From Pleodorina starrii (taxonomy: Eukaryota; Chlorophyta; Chlorophyceae; Chlamydomonadales; Volvocaceae), in assembly GCA_030267565.1 (NCBI GenBank), contig BRXU01000054.1, positions 62,001 through 126,000 on the forward strand: a DNA stretch of 64,000 bases, read 5' to 3'. The position numbers and the translations under genes are program-made. Every line of letters begins with the position of its first letter. Positions within the stretch are counted from its first letter, which is position 1. Positions 22,428-34,700 of this stretch are shown here, piece after piece. Below the pieces are notes generated by a model. It was not told the origin of the DNA. It searched no databases and saw nothing but the letters and a program-made list of their open reading frames with translations.

Positions 22428-25400
22428 TCATTTCCAGCCGCTCGAGGGGCGGCTCGAGAGCGGCGGCTTCGTTACGGCCCGGGTCCCCGGCGATTCTACC
22501 AGCATGACCGACGACGAGAAGGCGGAGATGCCCGTCAGGCTGTTGGCGCTGCCATACACGCTGCCTGCGCGGCTGGTCGCAGGCCTGTTTGCCGTGTTCG
22601 CCTTTGCGGCCGGCGCCGTGGTTCGCCGGGAAGGCGCAACGGCTGGAGCGCCGCCGGCGCTGATGCTGCTACCGCTACCGCTACCGCTGTGCCGGCCGCT
22701 TGGGCGGGCCGTTAGGCTTCCGGAGGCCGAGGCCGAGAGAACTTTCGTAGCCGTAGTGTCCAGCCTGTCGCTTCGAGGAGTGTTGCATGTGGGACAGGCG
22801 GCCGGGACAACCAGGGTGCGTCAGCCTTCCGTGCATGTCAAGACGCATGTGCATGGGTGAAACGCCGCAAACGTCCCAGGGGACGCTATCAGAACTTTAA
22901 ATTGTCCGCATACGACAGACCCGGCGACGCGTACTCACTTAGGAATGGCCGGCGGCAAGGTGCGCCCTGACGTCGCCGTGCCTGGCTTCGCGGCCGGGAC
23001 GCTTGTCGAAGATGCTCCAAAATGCTGCTGCCCCCGGTTCCCGCGTGCGGAGTTGAGGGGCCGGTCCGGCTGATCCACCGACCGGCCTGACACCGTTGCC
23101 ACCGGCTCTGCGGGCTGTTGCGAGGATGACGCCTGCTGCGCGATGCCGCGAGGCGTCCCCGCAGCCGCGCCTCGCGAAACGCCCGTAAGGGCTAGCGGCA
23201 CAGGGGACCGCAGCGATTGAGAGCGCGGCGTCTGAGACGGCAGCAGGAGATCCGTCTGCTGCCGGGGGGCAAAGGGGACACGGGCGGGGTACAGAGGCGC
23301 CTGAAGAGGCTGTGAGGTGCATGTTCAGGACGGGTTAGAACGTGGTTGTGCAACCGGCATCACGTCTGTGTCAGCACATGCTATTAAATCATTTCAAATC
23401 AGGATGACGAACTGTCCACCTCGAGCCTCCTATCTATTCATCGTGGTGGATAGCTGGTTCTCGCGCGGCAAACCGCTGCCGTTGGGCAATTTGTCGCAAC
23501 GCACCTGCATCGCAACGCCCTGGCGCGGCGTGACGTTCGACCGGCTGGGCCGGCTTTGGCTAACGGGTGTCGATGCTGTCGAGTCCGCCGGGTGGGGGTT
23601 TGATGACCGGCACGGGTCCCCCCGCGATGTGAGCTGCGGCGCAGTCGCCTCCACTCCCAGCATCGCAAGCCGCATCTGCAGTGAAGCCCAACACGACAAC
23701 GGCCGGCCGTCATACTTGCGCAGCGATTACGAGCCGTATACAGCCAACCTGGTGCGCTTTGCGGCATGACCAGTGCATGCGGAAATAGGGACGACCATGA
23801 TCCCGGAGCCCAACCGGCCCAATGAACGAATGGAACTACTCAGACAGGCGACAGGAAAAGAGGACCCGAGTGTGACGATCCGCACACAAGCACATGCAGC
23901 AGAAGTATGCAGCCGTGAGACCCTCGAGAACCAGAACTGCTAGTATATAACGACAGGATTCGAGGTCCTGTCGAGTCCGTACGTACCCGGAAGCTCTGCG
24001 CTGCCGCCGCCTCCTCGTTCGCCTGCCGTTGCAGCACCTGCTCACGCTCTCGTGCGGTCTGCAGCTGCTCCTTGAGCTCCGAGATCGCCTTCTCCTTCTT
24101 GGCAAGCGCCTCGTGCGCCTCAAACACCTTGCCGCTCTCCACGTTGCACTTGGCCTGCAGGCACAAGCAGCACCATAACGAGCGGCGCGCCGGCTAGCCA
24201 TCGGCTTGGTCTGGCAACGCACTCCAGATACACGTAAGGGCCTGCACTGCTTTGATGCCAAAATGCGGGGGCACACTACAAAAGCATCTGACAGCTCTCT
24301 TACAGCGGCGCGCTTCCAATGCAACGACCGACACCGACAGCTTCAGACCCGCCAGGACACGGCTTGACATGTGGCCAACTAAGTGGATCGCCCACCAACC
24401 TCAGCCCGCCAGCATCACGCCCGCTTACCTGGCCCAGCGTCACGGACGCCACTCGGTTACCGAAGTTGAGCGTGGAGATGGTCTCGCCGTGGCTGGTGCT
24501 CTCGGGCGCGACGTGCATCAGCATGCACACCTTGGCCTGCCCCGACAGGCTGTCCGCAAGCAGCTCTGTGAGCTTGCTGTTGCGGAAGGGGATGTGTTTC
24601 GACCTGGACGCCAGGCTGTGCATCACCGTGCCAAGCGCGGAAAGGCTGGTGTTGATGGAGTTGGCCTCGCGCATCCGGTCGCCTGCGTGGGATGAGAACA
24701 CACGGAGCCCGCCCCCCGGCAAGTGCGGCACGGAACGCAAGTGAATGCACTGCAACACCAAAGCAGCGTTCCAACCGGGCGCCGCCGGAGCGGGTGAGCA
24801 AGGCGAAGGCATCTGCCCCCTGCAGCCTTGCCATCCACCGTGCAGCAAGTAAGCAAGTAAACAGCAATCCTTACAGTAGGCGACCGCAAAAGGATATCCA
24901 CACATCCAAACCCTGGATTCGCCCTTTGTTCGTCCGCTCCCATGGACTCGGGGGACTGCGGTCGCGTCGGCACTGCGCTTACCCTCCACGCCGGACTTGT
25001 CCGTGCGCTCGCTGCCGGCAAGGTCGACCAGGTGCAGGCATGCGTGGGTCCGCGCCCCGGTGGCCTGGTTGGCCCCGTCCACGATGATGGTCAGCACCTG
25101 GTGGCTGCGACTGCTGCGCTCGTTCATCTTGGTCTCGGCGCTATGGCGGTTGCTGGCGCCCACGCGCATCATGGTCACCACATCGGACGTGTTGGTGACC
25201 GTGATCTGGGTCGCTCCCGGCACATTGAGGCCCGAGGGCTGCGTGGAGAGGATGTCCAGCTTGTTGATGGCGCTCTGGTCTTCCGTCAGCAGGTCGCGGA
25301 TGGACTCGTTGTAGATCTCAAGCATCTGCGCCGTGATCACGTACGAGGTCTGCGGGTGTGCAGCACACGGCACGGCACGGCACGCGGAAGGAGGTCAGGC

Positions 25401-28400
25401 GGGGGCAGGCACCGGTGTTACGTAAAAGCTAGGATTGACTCGTAACGTGAGTAGACCGAAAGCTGGTGCCAATCTAGCTGCGCTGATTTAGACGGCTGGA
25501 GATGCAATAAGGCGTGGCCATGCGAACACGACAAGACCGACTTCGGCAAGTCGCCCGCCCTGGCCCGCCCCTCTTTGGCAGCACCGCCTCACTCACCTCG
25601 CCCTCCCGCTGGGCCTGCAGTGCGAAGAGGTCGTCCAAGGCGCGGTAGTTGATCCCGCGGTTGCGCACGTCGTCCACCTGGCTGCCCGTCATCGTGTGCG
25701 TTTTGCCACTGCCGGTCTGCCCATACGCGAAGATGCAGACATTGTAGCCTGGCGGTATCGAGGGAAGAGGGCAACACGGGCATTCAGTCGTGAATTTGGC
25801 GCCCGAATCGGGCAGGACCGGTTGTCGCTCTGGCGCGGACAGGAGCCATTTCACAGTGCCCATATGCTTCCACCAGCAAGTGTTTTTCCGGTTTAGAGCG
25901 GTCGGGCGCGCGCAGAGCCAGCGAGCCCACATTTGGTTCACCCCGCTCCTGGTGGATATCTCTTTTAACGAACCCAGTCCATTTGGGGGCTGAGCTCATC
26001 CCCGGCGGTCAGGTTCCGCAGTGTCCACGGGACGCACCGTCCATAACGCTGCGGATCAGCGTCTGCACGTCCTCGTACACATCCTCCTGCGTACTCTCGC
26101 CGCCGAACACACGGTCGAACCTGAAACAGCGCAACGAGGGCAACATCAGGCCCATCAAACTTGTCTGCGAGAACGGGGCTCTCAGGCCATGGAGACGAAG
26201 AGCTCTCATGAGCCCTTGCCACATGCAGGCGAGGTGGACACAGCAAGAAAGCGGCCCGCATCAGACTGAGCCCCGCGCGGTAGGCATGCAACCCATGTCG
26301 TGTGGTAGTGACTCACAAGGCGTGGGCATTCTGCCGCTTTAGCTAGGTAACGAATACATCTGCGGAGGACCCGACGCGAGCAGGCGCGATGGTTGGAGAA
26401 CTCACTGCAGACAGTGCAGTGCGCACTCACCGGTACACCTTCCGCTCGCCTGCCTTGTCGTACACTGCCAGCTCCCCGTCCGTACCCAGGTTGAGGCAGC
26501 TGGCCGCCGAGTCACCAGTCGTTCCGGCGGGGCGGACCCGGCAGAACACGCGGATACTGCCCTTCAAATCCTGCGCAGACACAACCACGCACGGTTTCGA
26601 CTGCTTTCCCCGCGTGATCCGAACATCCGATGGATTGTGTCCCTCCGCATAAAGCTGCCCTAAACCCAGTCACCCGCGCGGACCAACACATTAAGGTATT
26701 CACGTTTCCTTGCTACCCAGCCAAGACTCAAGCCCAGCGTTTGGTGGCCCCTGCTCGGGTTTGTCGCGACCTAGACCCAGGCCCCATATCCTCGGGGGGC
26801 GAGCCGACCTGGATGGTGTTGTACAGCTTTCTGTTCTCCTCGCGGATCTCGATGAAGCGCTGCTTAAGCAGCTCGAAATCCTGCATCCGCTCCATCGCCG
26901 CCTCCAGGTCTGCCTGCAGCGCCGCCTCCCGCTGGCTGCGCTCGCCGTCCTGGGTGCCCAGCGCTGCCTCTGCGTTCGCCAGCGCCGCCGCGTGCTGCGA
27001 GATGAGTAGCCGCGCGTCCGCCAGCTCGCCTTCAAGCCTGCGAATGCGCTGCTGCGCCTCTTGCGCCAGCATCTCCATCTCGTGCTGCTTCTGCTCGTCC
27101 AGCCGGCCGGCGATGCTGTCAAGCTGCATTTGCAGCCCCTCCACCTGCTTCTGGAACTGGCGCAGAGACTCCTTGCTGGCGTTCAGCTCCTGGTCTTTGG
27201 CCAGCAGCCGGCGCTCGTACTCCACGCTCAGGCCATTGAGGAACTGGGTCGTGGAAAATCGTCGAGAGGGTAACGAAGGGCATTCAAGTTTGCACCGCAC
27301 GCGTGAGCAGAAAGCAGGCGCCTTCGACCCTTCGACCCGAGGAAGGCATGAATGCCATGGGAAGCTCCGAATAACCCACTCTTACTTTTATCGGGTAGCG
27401 TGTGCCAGTAGGGTCAGCTGGACCACCCCGCCCCGCCCCGCACTCGGACCCGGCACCCGTACCCCGCACCCGTACTACCATTCTGACCCTTCTATATATT
27501 TGATTGCTTTGTCCTGTTGTCCACGGCTGCCAGCGCTGCCCCTGCCCTGCTGGATGTTACGCCAACATCCAGCAGTGCAGGCGAGAACCACGAGACCCCC
27601 CCACTTCCCGCACCTGCTCCATGACGTTGGTCAGGATCGCGTCGTACTTTGGGGACGGCATGCCCGGCGTCATGCGAGACATCAGGCTCTCAGAAATGCC
27701 GCTGCACAGCGCTGAAATGTTTGCGTTTGGGTGTGTTGAAGCGAGGGTGCGGGGCCCCGTGGGCAGCACCAGGCCCATCGCCGCCTGCTGCTGCTTTTGG
27801 TGCTGCTGGGAGAACGCAGCCACGAGGTCGACGGACGCCTGCCCCTTCCGCGGGCTGTCGCGCATGGCGCGGATGTCGCTGGACTCACGGAGCATGAAGG
27901 AGAAGGGTGCTGGAATCGGGTCGCCCCCGCTGTGAACTTTCCGGAGCCACAACAGGCAATCCACAATGCGTGTCCGGTCATCGTAGTCCTCACTGAGGAG
28001 GTCCTGGACCGAAAACTTCGCCTCGCTGGGACACTGCAGCTTGTCGATGTAGGCAAGGAAGGCCTGCACGTTTGCGAGCCCTGCCTCTGCCCCAACCTCA
28101 ATCTGCATGACACCGGTTACGCATGTAAGGAAAGCTCGAAGCGTGATGAAGGCGCAGCAGAGGTGGTTTCTTACCTCGACAGCATGGGGTCGGACCTTGT
28201 TGAGCGTCTCGCAGAGAACGACACCGTCCCTCAACGCTTGCCGGAAATTTAGGTCGTTGCTGTATGGCACGTCCAGGCCAGTGCACTGTTTGATGAAGTC
28301 CGCTGCAGCTCTGCGTTTGTTGACCTCCAAGTTCGGGGTCTGTGCGCCGCTGCTGAAAGATTTCCGAAGAGCCGAGGTAGCATCCGGAGACTTCCGCTGT

Positions 28401-28411
28401 CCATCCTGCAT
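22428..28411 (-). CDS. kinesin-14 with N-terminal calponin-homology domain (KCH type)
   Basis: Twelve exons (high to low): 28411-28175, 28102-27614, 27243-26809, 26570-26431, 26120-26038, 25748-25597, 25349-24983, 24682-24429, 24154-23987, 23675-23505, 23309-22939, 22764-22428. Phases agree throughout, giving 1067 residues. Residues about 33-145 form a CH domain ([34 protein letters not shown]). A coiled coil follows (about 245-385, Glu/Gln/Leu-rich). The motor opens [14 protein letters not shown], the neck pattern of minus-end-directed kinesin-14, with P-loop [11 protein letters not shown], switch I NERSSRSH, switch [11 protein letters not shown] and NSKLTELL. After a short coil comes a long Ser/Pro/Ala-rich tail. 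Plant KCHs link microtubules and actin; a similar role is inferred. The ATG at 28411 follows an in-frame stop. The last exon is the least certain: exon 11 would stop at 22935 if the strong GTGAGT donor at 22938 were not used. Confidence 0.92.
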
Positions 28412-29030
28412 TGCCGTCGGCCGCACGGAAGTCAACTTGCTGGGGCGCTACATTGCTTTTAAGATGCCACAGCATCGCACCCTATTCCAGACGCCGCCCA
28501 TCCGTGGGCTGCCGCCATGAGCCTGTGAAGATGTCGATTCAGCTAAGGCTAAGGAAAGGTCCATGTTGAGCGGGCCTGGCTTCGATAAATCAAGGACCGA
28601 CAGACGTCAAAAAGGCTTCGTGCTGCCGACCACGCAGCAAGGTTGGTTCATTCATGTGAACATTGCGTGCGACGCTGGACGGTGCGGTGGCAGTGTTCGG
28701 ACTTGGTGCAGTGGCTGTGGAGTCACATTCTCAATCCGGTCTCGTTCAAAAAGTACGACACCGCGAGTAGTAGTCTGCAAGTCTCCTCCTCTGCACTTCG
28801 CCCTAATCACTTTCAATGCACTAAGGAGGGTAAAGTCGTGTGCTGTGGGATTTTATAATTCACTCAGCTCACAGTGTAACTCCTTGTGGCTGTTGCCCAT
28901 ATTTCTACAGCGCCTGTTTCGCCCGTTTCTTAATATTGCAAGGCTACTTTAGCGTAAAGCATTGAAGTAAACCAGCTTAACGCATTGAAGTAAACGTTGG
29001 ATGTTTTGTTGACGACGATGGCAGCCGGAG
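28412..29030. other. intergenic; upstream of kinesin gene, left border of repeat copy A
   Basis: No gene seen. A direct repeat of CGCATTGAAGTAAAC lies at about 28959 and 28981, just left of where similarity to fragment D (49216) begins, near 29031. Confidence 0.5.
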
Positions 29031-30220
29031 TATGCAGTGATGGCTACCGCGGAGCGTGCTTGGGACCAGTAAATTATGCCGGCGGCTAGCGTGATACAGT
29101 GGCGATAAAGGGAGTGCTGGTGCTAGGCGGAGCGGACGGTGTCGGTATTCGTGCAGCCACGGGGTGAACAGTTGAAGGGGGACCCTGACTCGCACAGAAG
29201 CGTAAGGCCATGTCCCCGTTGCCATGGGCAAGCGAGACCGCGCCGCCGTCAATGAGGGCAGAGCTGGGACCCGGGCGTCTTTTCTGATACCCTCGACAAA
29301 GGGGCCCTTATCGTTTCGGGATTTTGCAGCTTACAGTATCCCAGTCGCATCCATTAACCGCAAGGGCAGCCCCCGCCTCAACCCGAAGGTACCATATCAG
29401 GCGAGCACAACATGACGAGTGTATGCACCGTCCACGCACTCCTGCTGGGCCGGGCTTGAGGACCCAGATTACCCTTGCGGGCGTGAAACCTGCCGGGGCT
29501 TGGCGTGGGACGGCGTGGGCAGGGTGTACTCCCGCATTAACTCGCGAAAATGCTTGCGCCGCTTGCGCCTGCCCGCTCCGTCTTCCAGGTCTCGAGGCCT
29601 GCAACTGCTGCGTAAGATCCCCATCTCACCATGGCGACCTGATACCGCATACCTGCGAGCACTGCTTGCTGCGGACATTGCCGCCGGGGGTTCCCTGCAC
29701 CGGCGCGTGGCATGGGGGCTTTGGAGAAGCCACGTGTGCTGGCAGAAGAGGCAGGCCCATCCATGGGCTCGGTGGAAGGGCAAGGGGTTCCGGATTTCGC
29801 GCTTCGGCCACAAATGGGGCGGCAGGGGGACAAGGGGAGGGCAAGGGCCGATAGACCGAACCTTTGGATGCCCCTTTCGGAGCTGCCGCCAGACCGCCGG
29901 GGGTTCCCTGCACCGGCGCGTGGCATGGGGGCTTTGGAGAAGCCACGTATGGAGTGCGGCCGGGTTGCGGTTGGTAGGCGCCGAGATGGTGACACCAAAG
30001 CTGGCACCTATGCTGGCTTCACCACCGCCTTCAGCCGGGCTGATTCCATCACCGCCGCCCCACCTCGCATCACAACGCCCGCCCCTGTGCCACTTTACCA
30101 ACGCCGGCGGGCGCAGCACTGTCCGCAACACCGCTGTCACCAAACCCTGGGTGGAATCGCCAGCAATTGCATCCGGCAGCAGGCGGTACCAGCTGGCGTC
30201 AGCAGGCGGACAGGCTGCGA

Positions 30221-30664
30221 TGGGTGTAGATGCATCAGATTTCCAGTGGGCGAAGCGCCCACGGCTGTGCCCCTTTGTGGATGATGAAGCTGAGGTAGCA
30301 GGGGCCAGGGGGCCCAGACTGGGAGGAAGCCGTGTCAGAGTCGGAGGGCGGTGATGGGGGGTTCCCAGTTCCAGGGAGGAAGCATGGAAGGGAGGCAGGC
30401 ATGCGATTCTGAAGATGGGGGCTTCGTGGTCAACAGCAAGGGGTTTCAGGCGTATGAATGGTTTACGGTGGGGCCCAATGGAAGGATGGGCGGCGAAGAG
30501 GAGTCGGAGTACAGCAGTGAGAGAGAGGCTGAGAGCCCAGGCAAGGAGGTGTGAGGCCTGCAGAAGATCGGGGGGTTTCAGCACCACACGAGGGGCCCTA
30601 CCATGGGGGCACATCGAATGAGGCCCCTGCGGTCTATGACGAGGACGACATGTGGTTTGATTGA
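30221..30664 (+). pseudogene. conserved acidic segment, frame-disrupted (copy A)
   Basis: This segment matches 39078-39507 in copy B. It encodes FQWAKR...RLCPFVDDE, then Gly/Ser/Glu-rich sequence and, in another frame, FVVNS.GFQA.EWFTVGPNG and YDEDDMWFD before a stop. The frame that stays open differs between copies because of one-base indels, so neither copy gives the whole protein. I do not recognise a domain. It may be the 5' part of the downstream gene or a separate small gene. Confidence 0.35.
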
Positions 30665-31746
30665 GGACTGAGGATCCCGTGCTGTGGCCGCGGCCGCCAC
30701 CAGCTGATATGGGCGTTGGCCCATATGCACCGGGAGCCCTGACCGGGCCGAGACACAGCGCAGGGACGGGCGCGCGGCTACCTCCGTTTGTGTTCCACCG
30801 TGTACACCTCACTCCCTGCGGAGGTTTGCCAAAACTTTAACAATAATGGAGATGCACGAATTCCGGTCCCACCTTGCCCACCCGCCCCCCCTCCCACCCA
30901 CGAACAGACACAAACATATACACCCTGGGGTCATGGGGCCGTAACCCCTTGGCGTTGCGGCCGCAACACAGATCCATCTAGGAATTCGGTTGGCAATAGG
31001 GCCCACAGTCCCAAGCCTGTGATGGATCAGGTTTCCCTTTTCGGAACGGCCAGGGGCAACGTGTGGGAACCAGCAACCCACCCTCCCGCCCACCCAAACA
31101 CACGCTTTTTTTCCACCGCTGAGGTTGGCCTCATTACGTAATCAGGTACCGGTAGTCAATCAGTCAGTCAGTCAGTTCTTTGCGTGTTGTGCTTTTGGGG
31201 TGTCGCCAAGCGCCGGGTTATAATAACCGCGTTTGAAGCGCCCTCGGATGCGCGTGCCAAGCTTGCCACTTCCCGTCCCCGCTGCGGTGCAAGGCATGTA
31301 CGCATTGTACTAATCCATTTCGCAATATATCCGGGATGGACCTGTCCTTCCTTCCAGGTATTGTTGTTGGCGGGGACAAGGGCGCCGCGGCACGGAGCGG
31401 CTACGTTCTGGTTTTCCTACAGAGGCCACGACGCGTCTCGACGTGACCCCTTTCTGCCAGGAAGCGCGAGCCATGGACACAAAGAATGATGGGTAGGTAT
31501 GCCATTGTTCGGGCCGGCGGGCTTTCGCTAGCTGCGAGTATGACAGGGCCTCCCGCGCGGATCCGTACATACTTTTAGGTCCATCTTAAAAAGTTGGCGT
31601 TCGCAGCCATTCAGCACGCACCAAGAAGAATTGATGAGCTGCAGTTGCTTGCCTTCAACGTTGCGAATTAGCCTTTTTGTTCGAGTGTGCTGTCGCCTCT
31701 ATCTGGTGTCGCACGCCGAGGAAGCCGCAAGCTTGAGATATCGCAG

Positions 31747-34700
31747 ATGCCCCCATTCCCAGCCGCCGCGGACTCGAAAAACATAAAGCCTACCAAGGAT
31801 CTAACCGAGCTGCACTCGCTTTTGTCCGCCTTGGAGGTAACGCAGCCGGCCAGCCGGCCCTTTTGCCTCCCACAGTTTCACTTTTTCTTGTCGTTTTAGA
31901 TCGTTAAGTTCCATCCTATTTTGTTCTGATAATACGCTGCGCTTGCAGACGAATGTAGGCGGCGGGGGCACCAAAGGTTTCAATGGCACCCTAACATGTT
32001 CGTCTATGCAAAGGTAGGCAAGACCACACGAACGATTCGCCACAGCTCGGCATAAAGGGTGATAAAACTCCCGTTATTGGGTGCAGGTTGCCGATTGGGG
32101 TGCGTTAGTTGGGCACAGGGTTGGGCACCTTTCTGTCCGGCCAGGAGAGAGGGCTTCCTGAGGCATAAGGCATGAGGCATTACATGTGTACGAGCCAAAA
32201 ATGGCTGGTAAAATGAGCCCCCCCACAACGGTTATCCGTCAAGGGGCGGACATCGAGACAGCATAAGCCTTATGATTAGCAAGCAGCTTGGTACGCGCTT
32301 TCTGAATCTGGAGCAAGAGACTGCTCAGTTTCGCCGAGTCGCCGGGCCAAAGTCTCGTCCCGCCCGCCCGCCCGCCCGCCCGCCCGCCGACCGCAAACGA
32401 CCAACACTGACGAACTGTTTGTTTGATTGGATTGCAGGTGCATGTTCGCCATGGTCAAGATCGCGGGACTGCGCCGCACGTCGGTCTTCGTCGATATCGG
32501 GTCCGGGAATTCCAGGTTAGCTATGCAATCCGTGTGTGTGTGTGTAGGGAGGGGAGGGAGACCGGGCGGGGGGGCGATGCACAGTTTCGCTGCGTTCCCA
32601 CTGTATTGTTTGTCGCCGGAACCGGGAAGGGGGGGCGCTGCGGGGGTTACTCGTGACTGGTCTGCGTTATTAGCATGGTCCTCATCATCAGTAGCATTGG
32701 CAGGCACGTATCCCCGCCCCACCCTTCTTCCCCCTGCCCATCCCGCTGCCTCCTTTCGCCCCTGATCTACACGCGGATCTCCCCGCCCCCTGATCTACGC
32801 TCCTAATCTTTGCGGCCCCCTGAACTATGCGCGTCTCTTATTACATCAGGGTTCTCTTCCATGCCCTTCTGTACCCTGGGGTCGGGTCGGCGGTCGGAAT
32901 CGAGTCCGATTCTCACAAGGCGCAGATGGCTGGGGCCGCGTTCGAGCACCTTATGGACAAGATGCCGGCGTTTCAGGCGGCCATGAAACACAAGAGCGCA
33001 CCCCAGGCGAAGTGTGCAAGCATTTCGGAGGTGAGGGGCAGCCTGTGCTGCTGTGAGGCCAGCCCGTCCTGTGGGGTGTTTCACGGGGTGGTATGGGGGG
33101 TGGGGGTCGGCGGGTATGATGATGATCGTGTGTGGTGGGGTTTGGTTTGGCCCGGGCTTTATTTGGGTGATCTGTGCCTGATGAGGCACAGGGGCACATG
33201 TCGCGCGCGCGGCGTCATGAAGGGTCCTGGCAGGGCGGGGCTTGACAAAGGGCGGCAGGGCGCGGCGGCAGCATAGGTGTGGATCCATCGGACCAACTGT
33301 GGCCTGCTGGCGTGATCATATTAGTGATGAAGTCCCAGGAATAGTAATGGACCTTTTCTCCGTGCCGGCTGCAGGTAGGAACCCTTTCCCCGGCCACTCA
33401 CGCTTTCACGTGTTGGGTCGGAATGGGCCCAGCGGACAAATTCGCCCTTGGGCGGCTTTGGAACACCTGCCCTTCCCTCAAGGTCAGTTCGCGCGTGTGT
33501 GTGTGTGTGTGTGTTCGTGGGGCGGGGGAGCGGTGAGGGCCGGGGAGGGCACGGCTGGGGAGTAGATTGTTTCGAGAGAGAGGGCACGAAGGGTGGCCGT
33601 GGCCGCGCCGCCGTGGCTGCGCCGCCGCCGTCCCGCCGCCGCCGCCGTCCCGCCGCCGCCGCCGTCCCGCCGCCGCCGCCGTCCCGCCGCCACAGCCGCC
33701 AGCCCCACCTCCGCCGCCCCCACCGCCGCCGCCGTGTCCGCGCCGCCGTGTCCGCGCCGCCGCCGCCCCGCCACCGCCCCGCCGCCGCCGCTGCCAGCCC
33801 CACCTCCTCCGCCCCCACCGCTGCCGCCGTGGCCGCGCCGCCGCCGCCCCGCCTCTGCCGCCGCCAGCCCCACCTCCTCCGCCCCCACCGCCTCCGCCGT
33901 GTCCGCGCCGCCGCCACCCCGCCTCCTCCGCCCCCACCGCCGCCGCCGTGGCCGCGCCGCCGCCGCCCCGCCTCCGCCGCCGCCAGCCCCACCTCCTCCA
34001 CCCCCACCGCCGCCTCTGTGGCCGCGCCGCCGCCGCCGCCAGCCCCACTACCTCCGCCCCCACCGCCTCCGCCGTGGCCGCGCCGTCGTGGCCGCGCCGC
34101 CGCCGCCCTGCCTCCGCCGCCGCCAGCCCCACCACTTCCGCCCCCACCGCCGCCGCCGTGGCCGCGCCGCCGTGGCCGCGCCACCGCCCCGCCTCTGCCG
34201 ATGCCAGCCCATCTCCTCCGCCCCCACCGCCGCTGCCACCCCCTTCTCCGCACCGCCGCCGCCGCCGCCCCTTTCTGCGCCTCCCCCGCCCCCACCGCCG
34301 CCGCCGCCGCCTTCTCCGCCTCCCCCGCCCCCACCGTCGCCGCCGTCCCCTTCTCCGCCCCGCCGCCGCCCCGCCACCGCCGCCCCCGCCCCCACCGCCG
34401 CCGCCGCACCGCCGCTAACTTCGCCACCGCCGCCGCTGCACCCGCACGCCCGCACCCCCCCCCGCACGCCGCTGGTGATGCCGGACGAGACGGCCTTCTT
34501 CTGTTACTTTAACCGTTCACGGGCTCCGGCCTATACGTGGATAACCCCCCGCACGCCCGGTAGTCCAACCCGCGCGCGCGTGCGTGCGTGTGTGTTTGTG
34601 TATGTATGTTTTTTGGCCCAACCCCCGCACGGTCACCCCTGCCCCTAATAAATGACCCCTCGTGCTTGCGCACCGTTTGTTTCTCCCCCAGGCAATCTGT

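Noticed and set aside
29469..30812. 447-codon minus-strand ORF in repeat copy A
   Set aside because: No recognisable domain; copy B interrupts the frame at several places and the conserved blocks are not biased to codon third positions.
33321..34648. Very long Pro/Arg- and Gly/Ala-rich ORFs of up to 368 codons
   Set aside because: They are products of the CCG trinucleotide tract, which lies between two exons and varies in length among copies.
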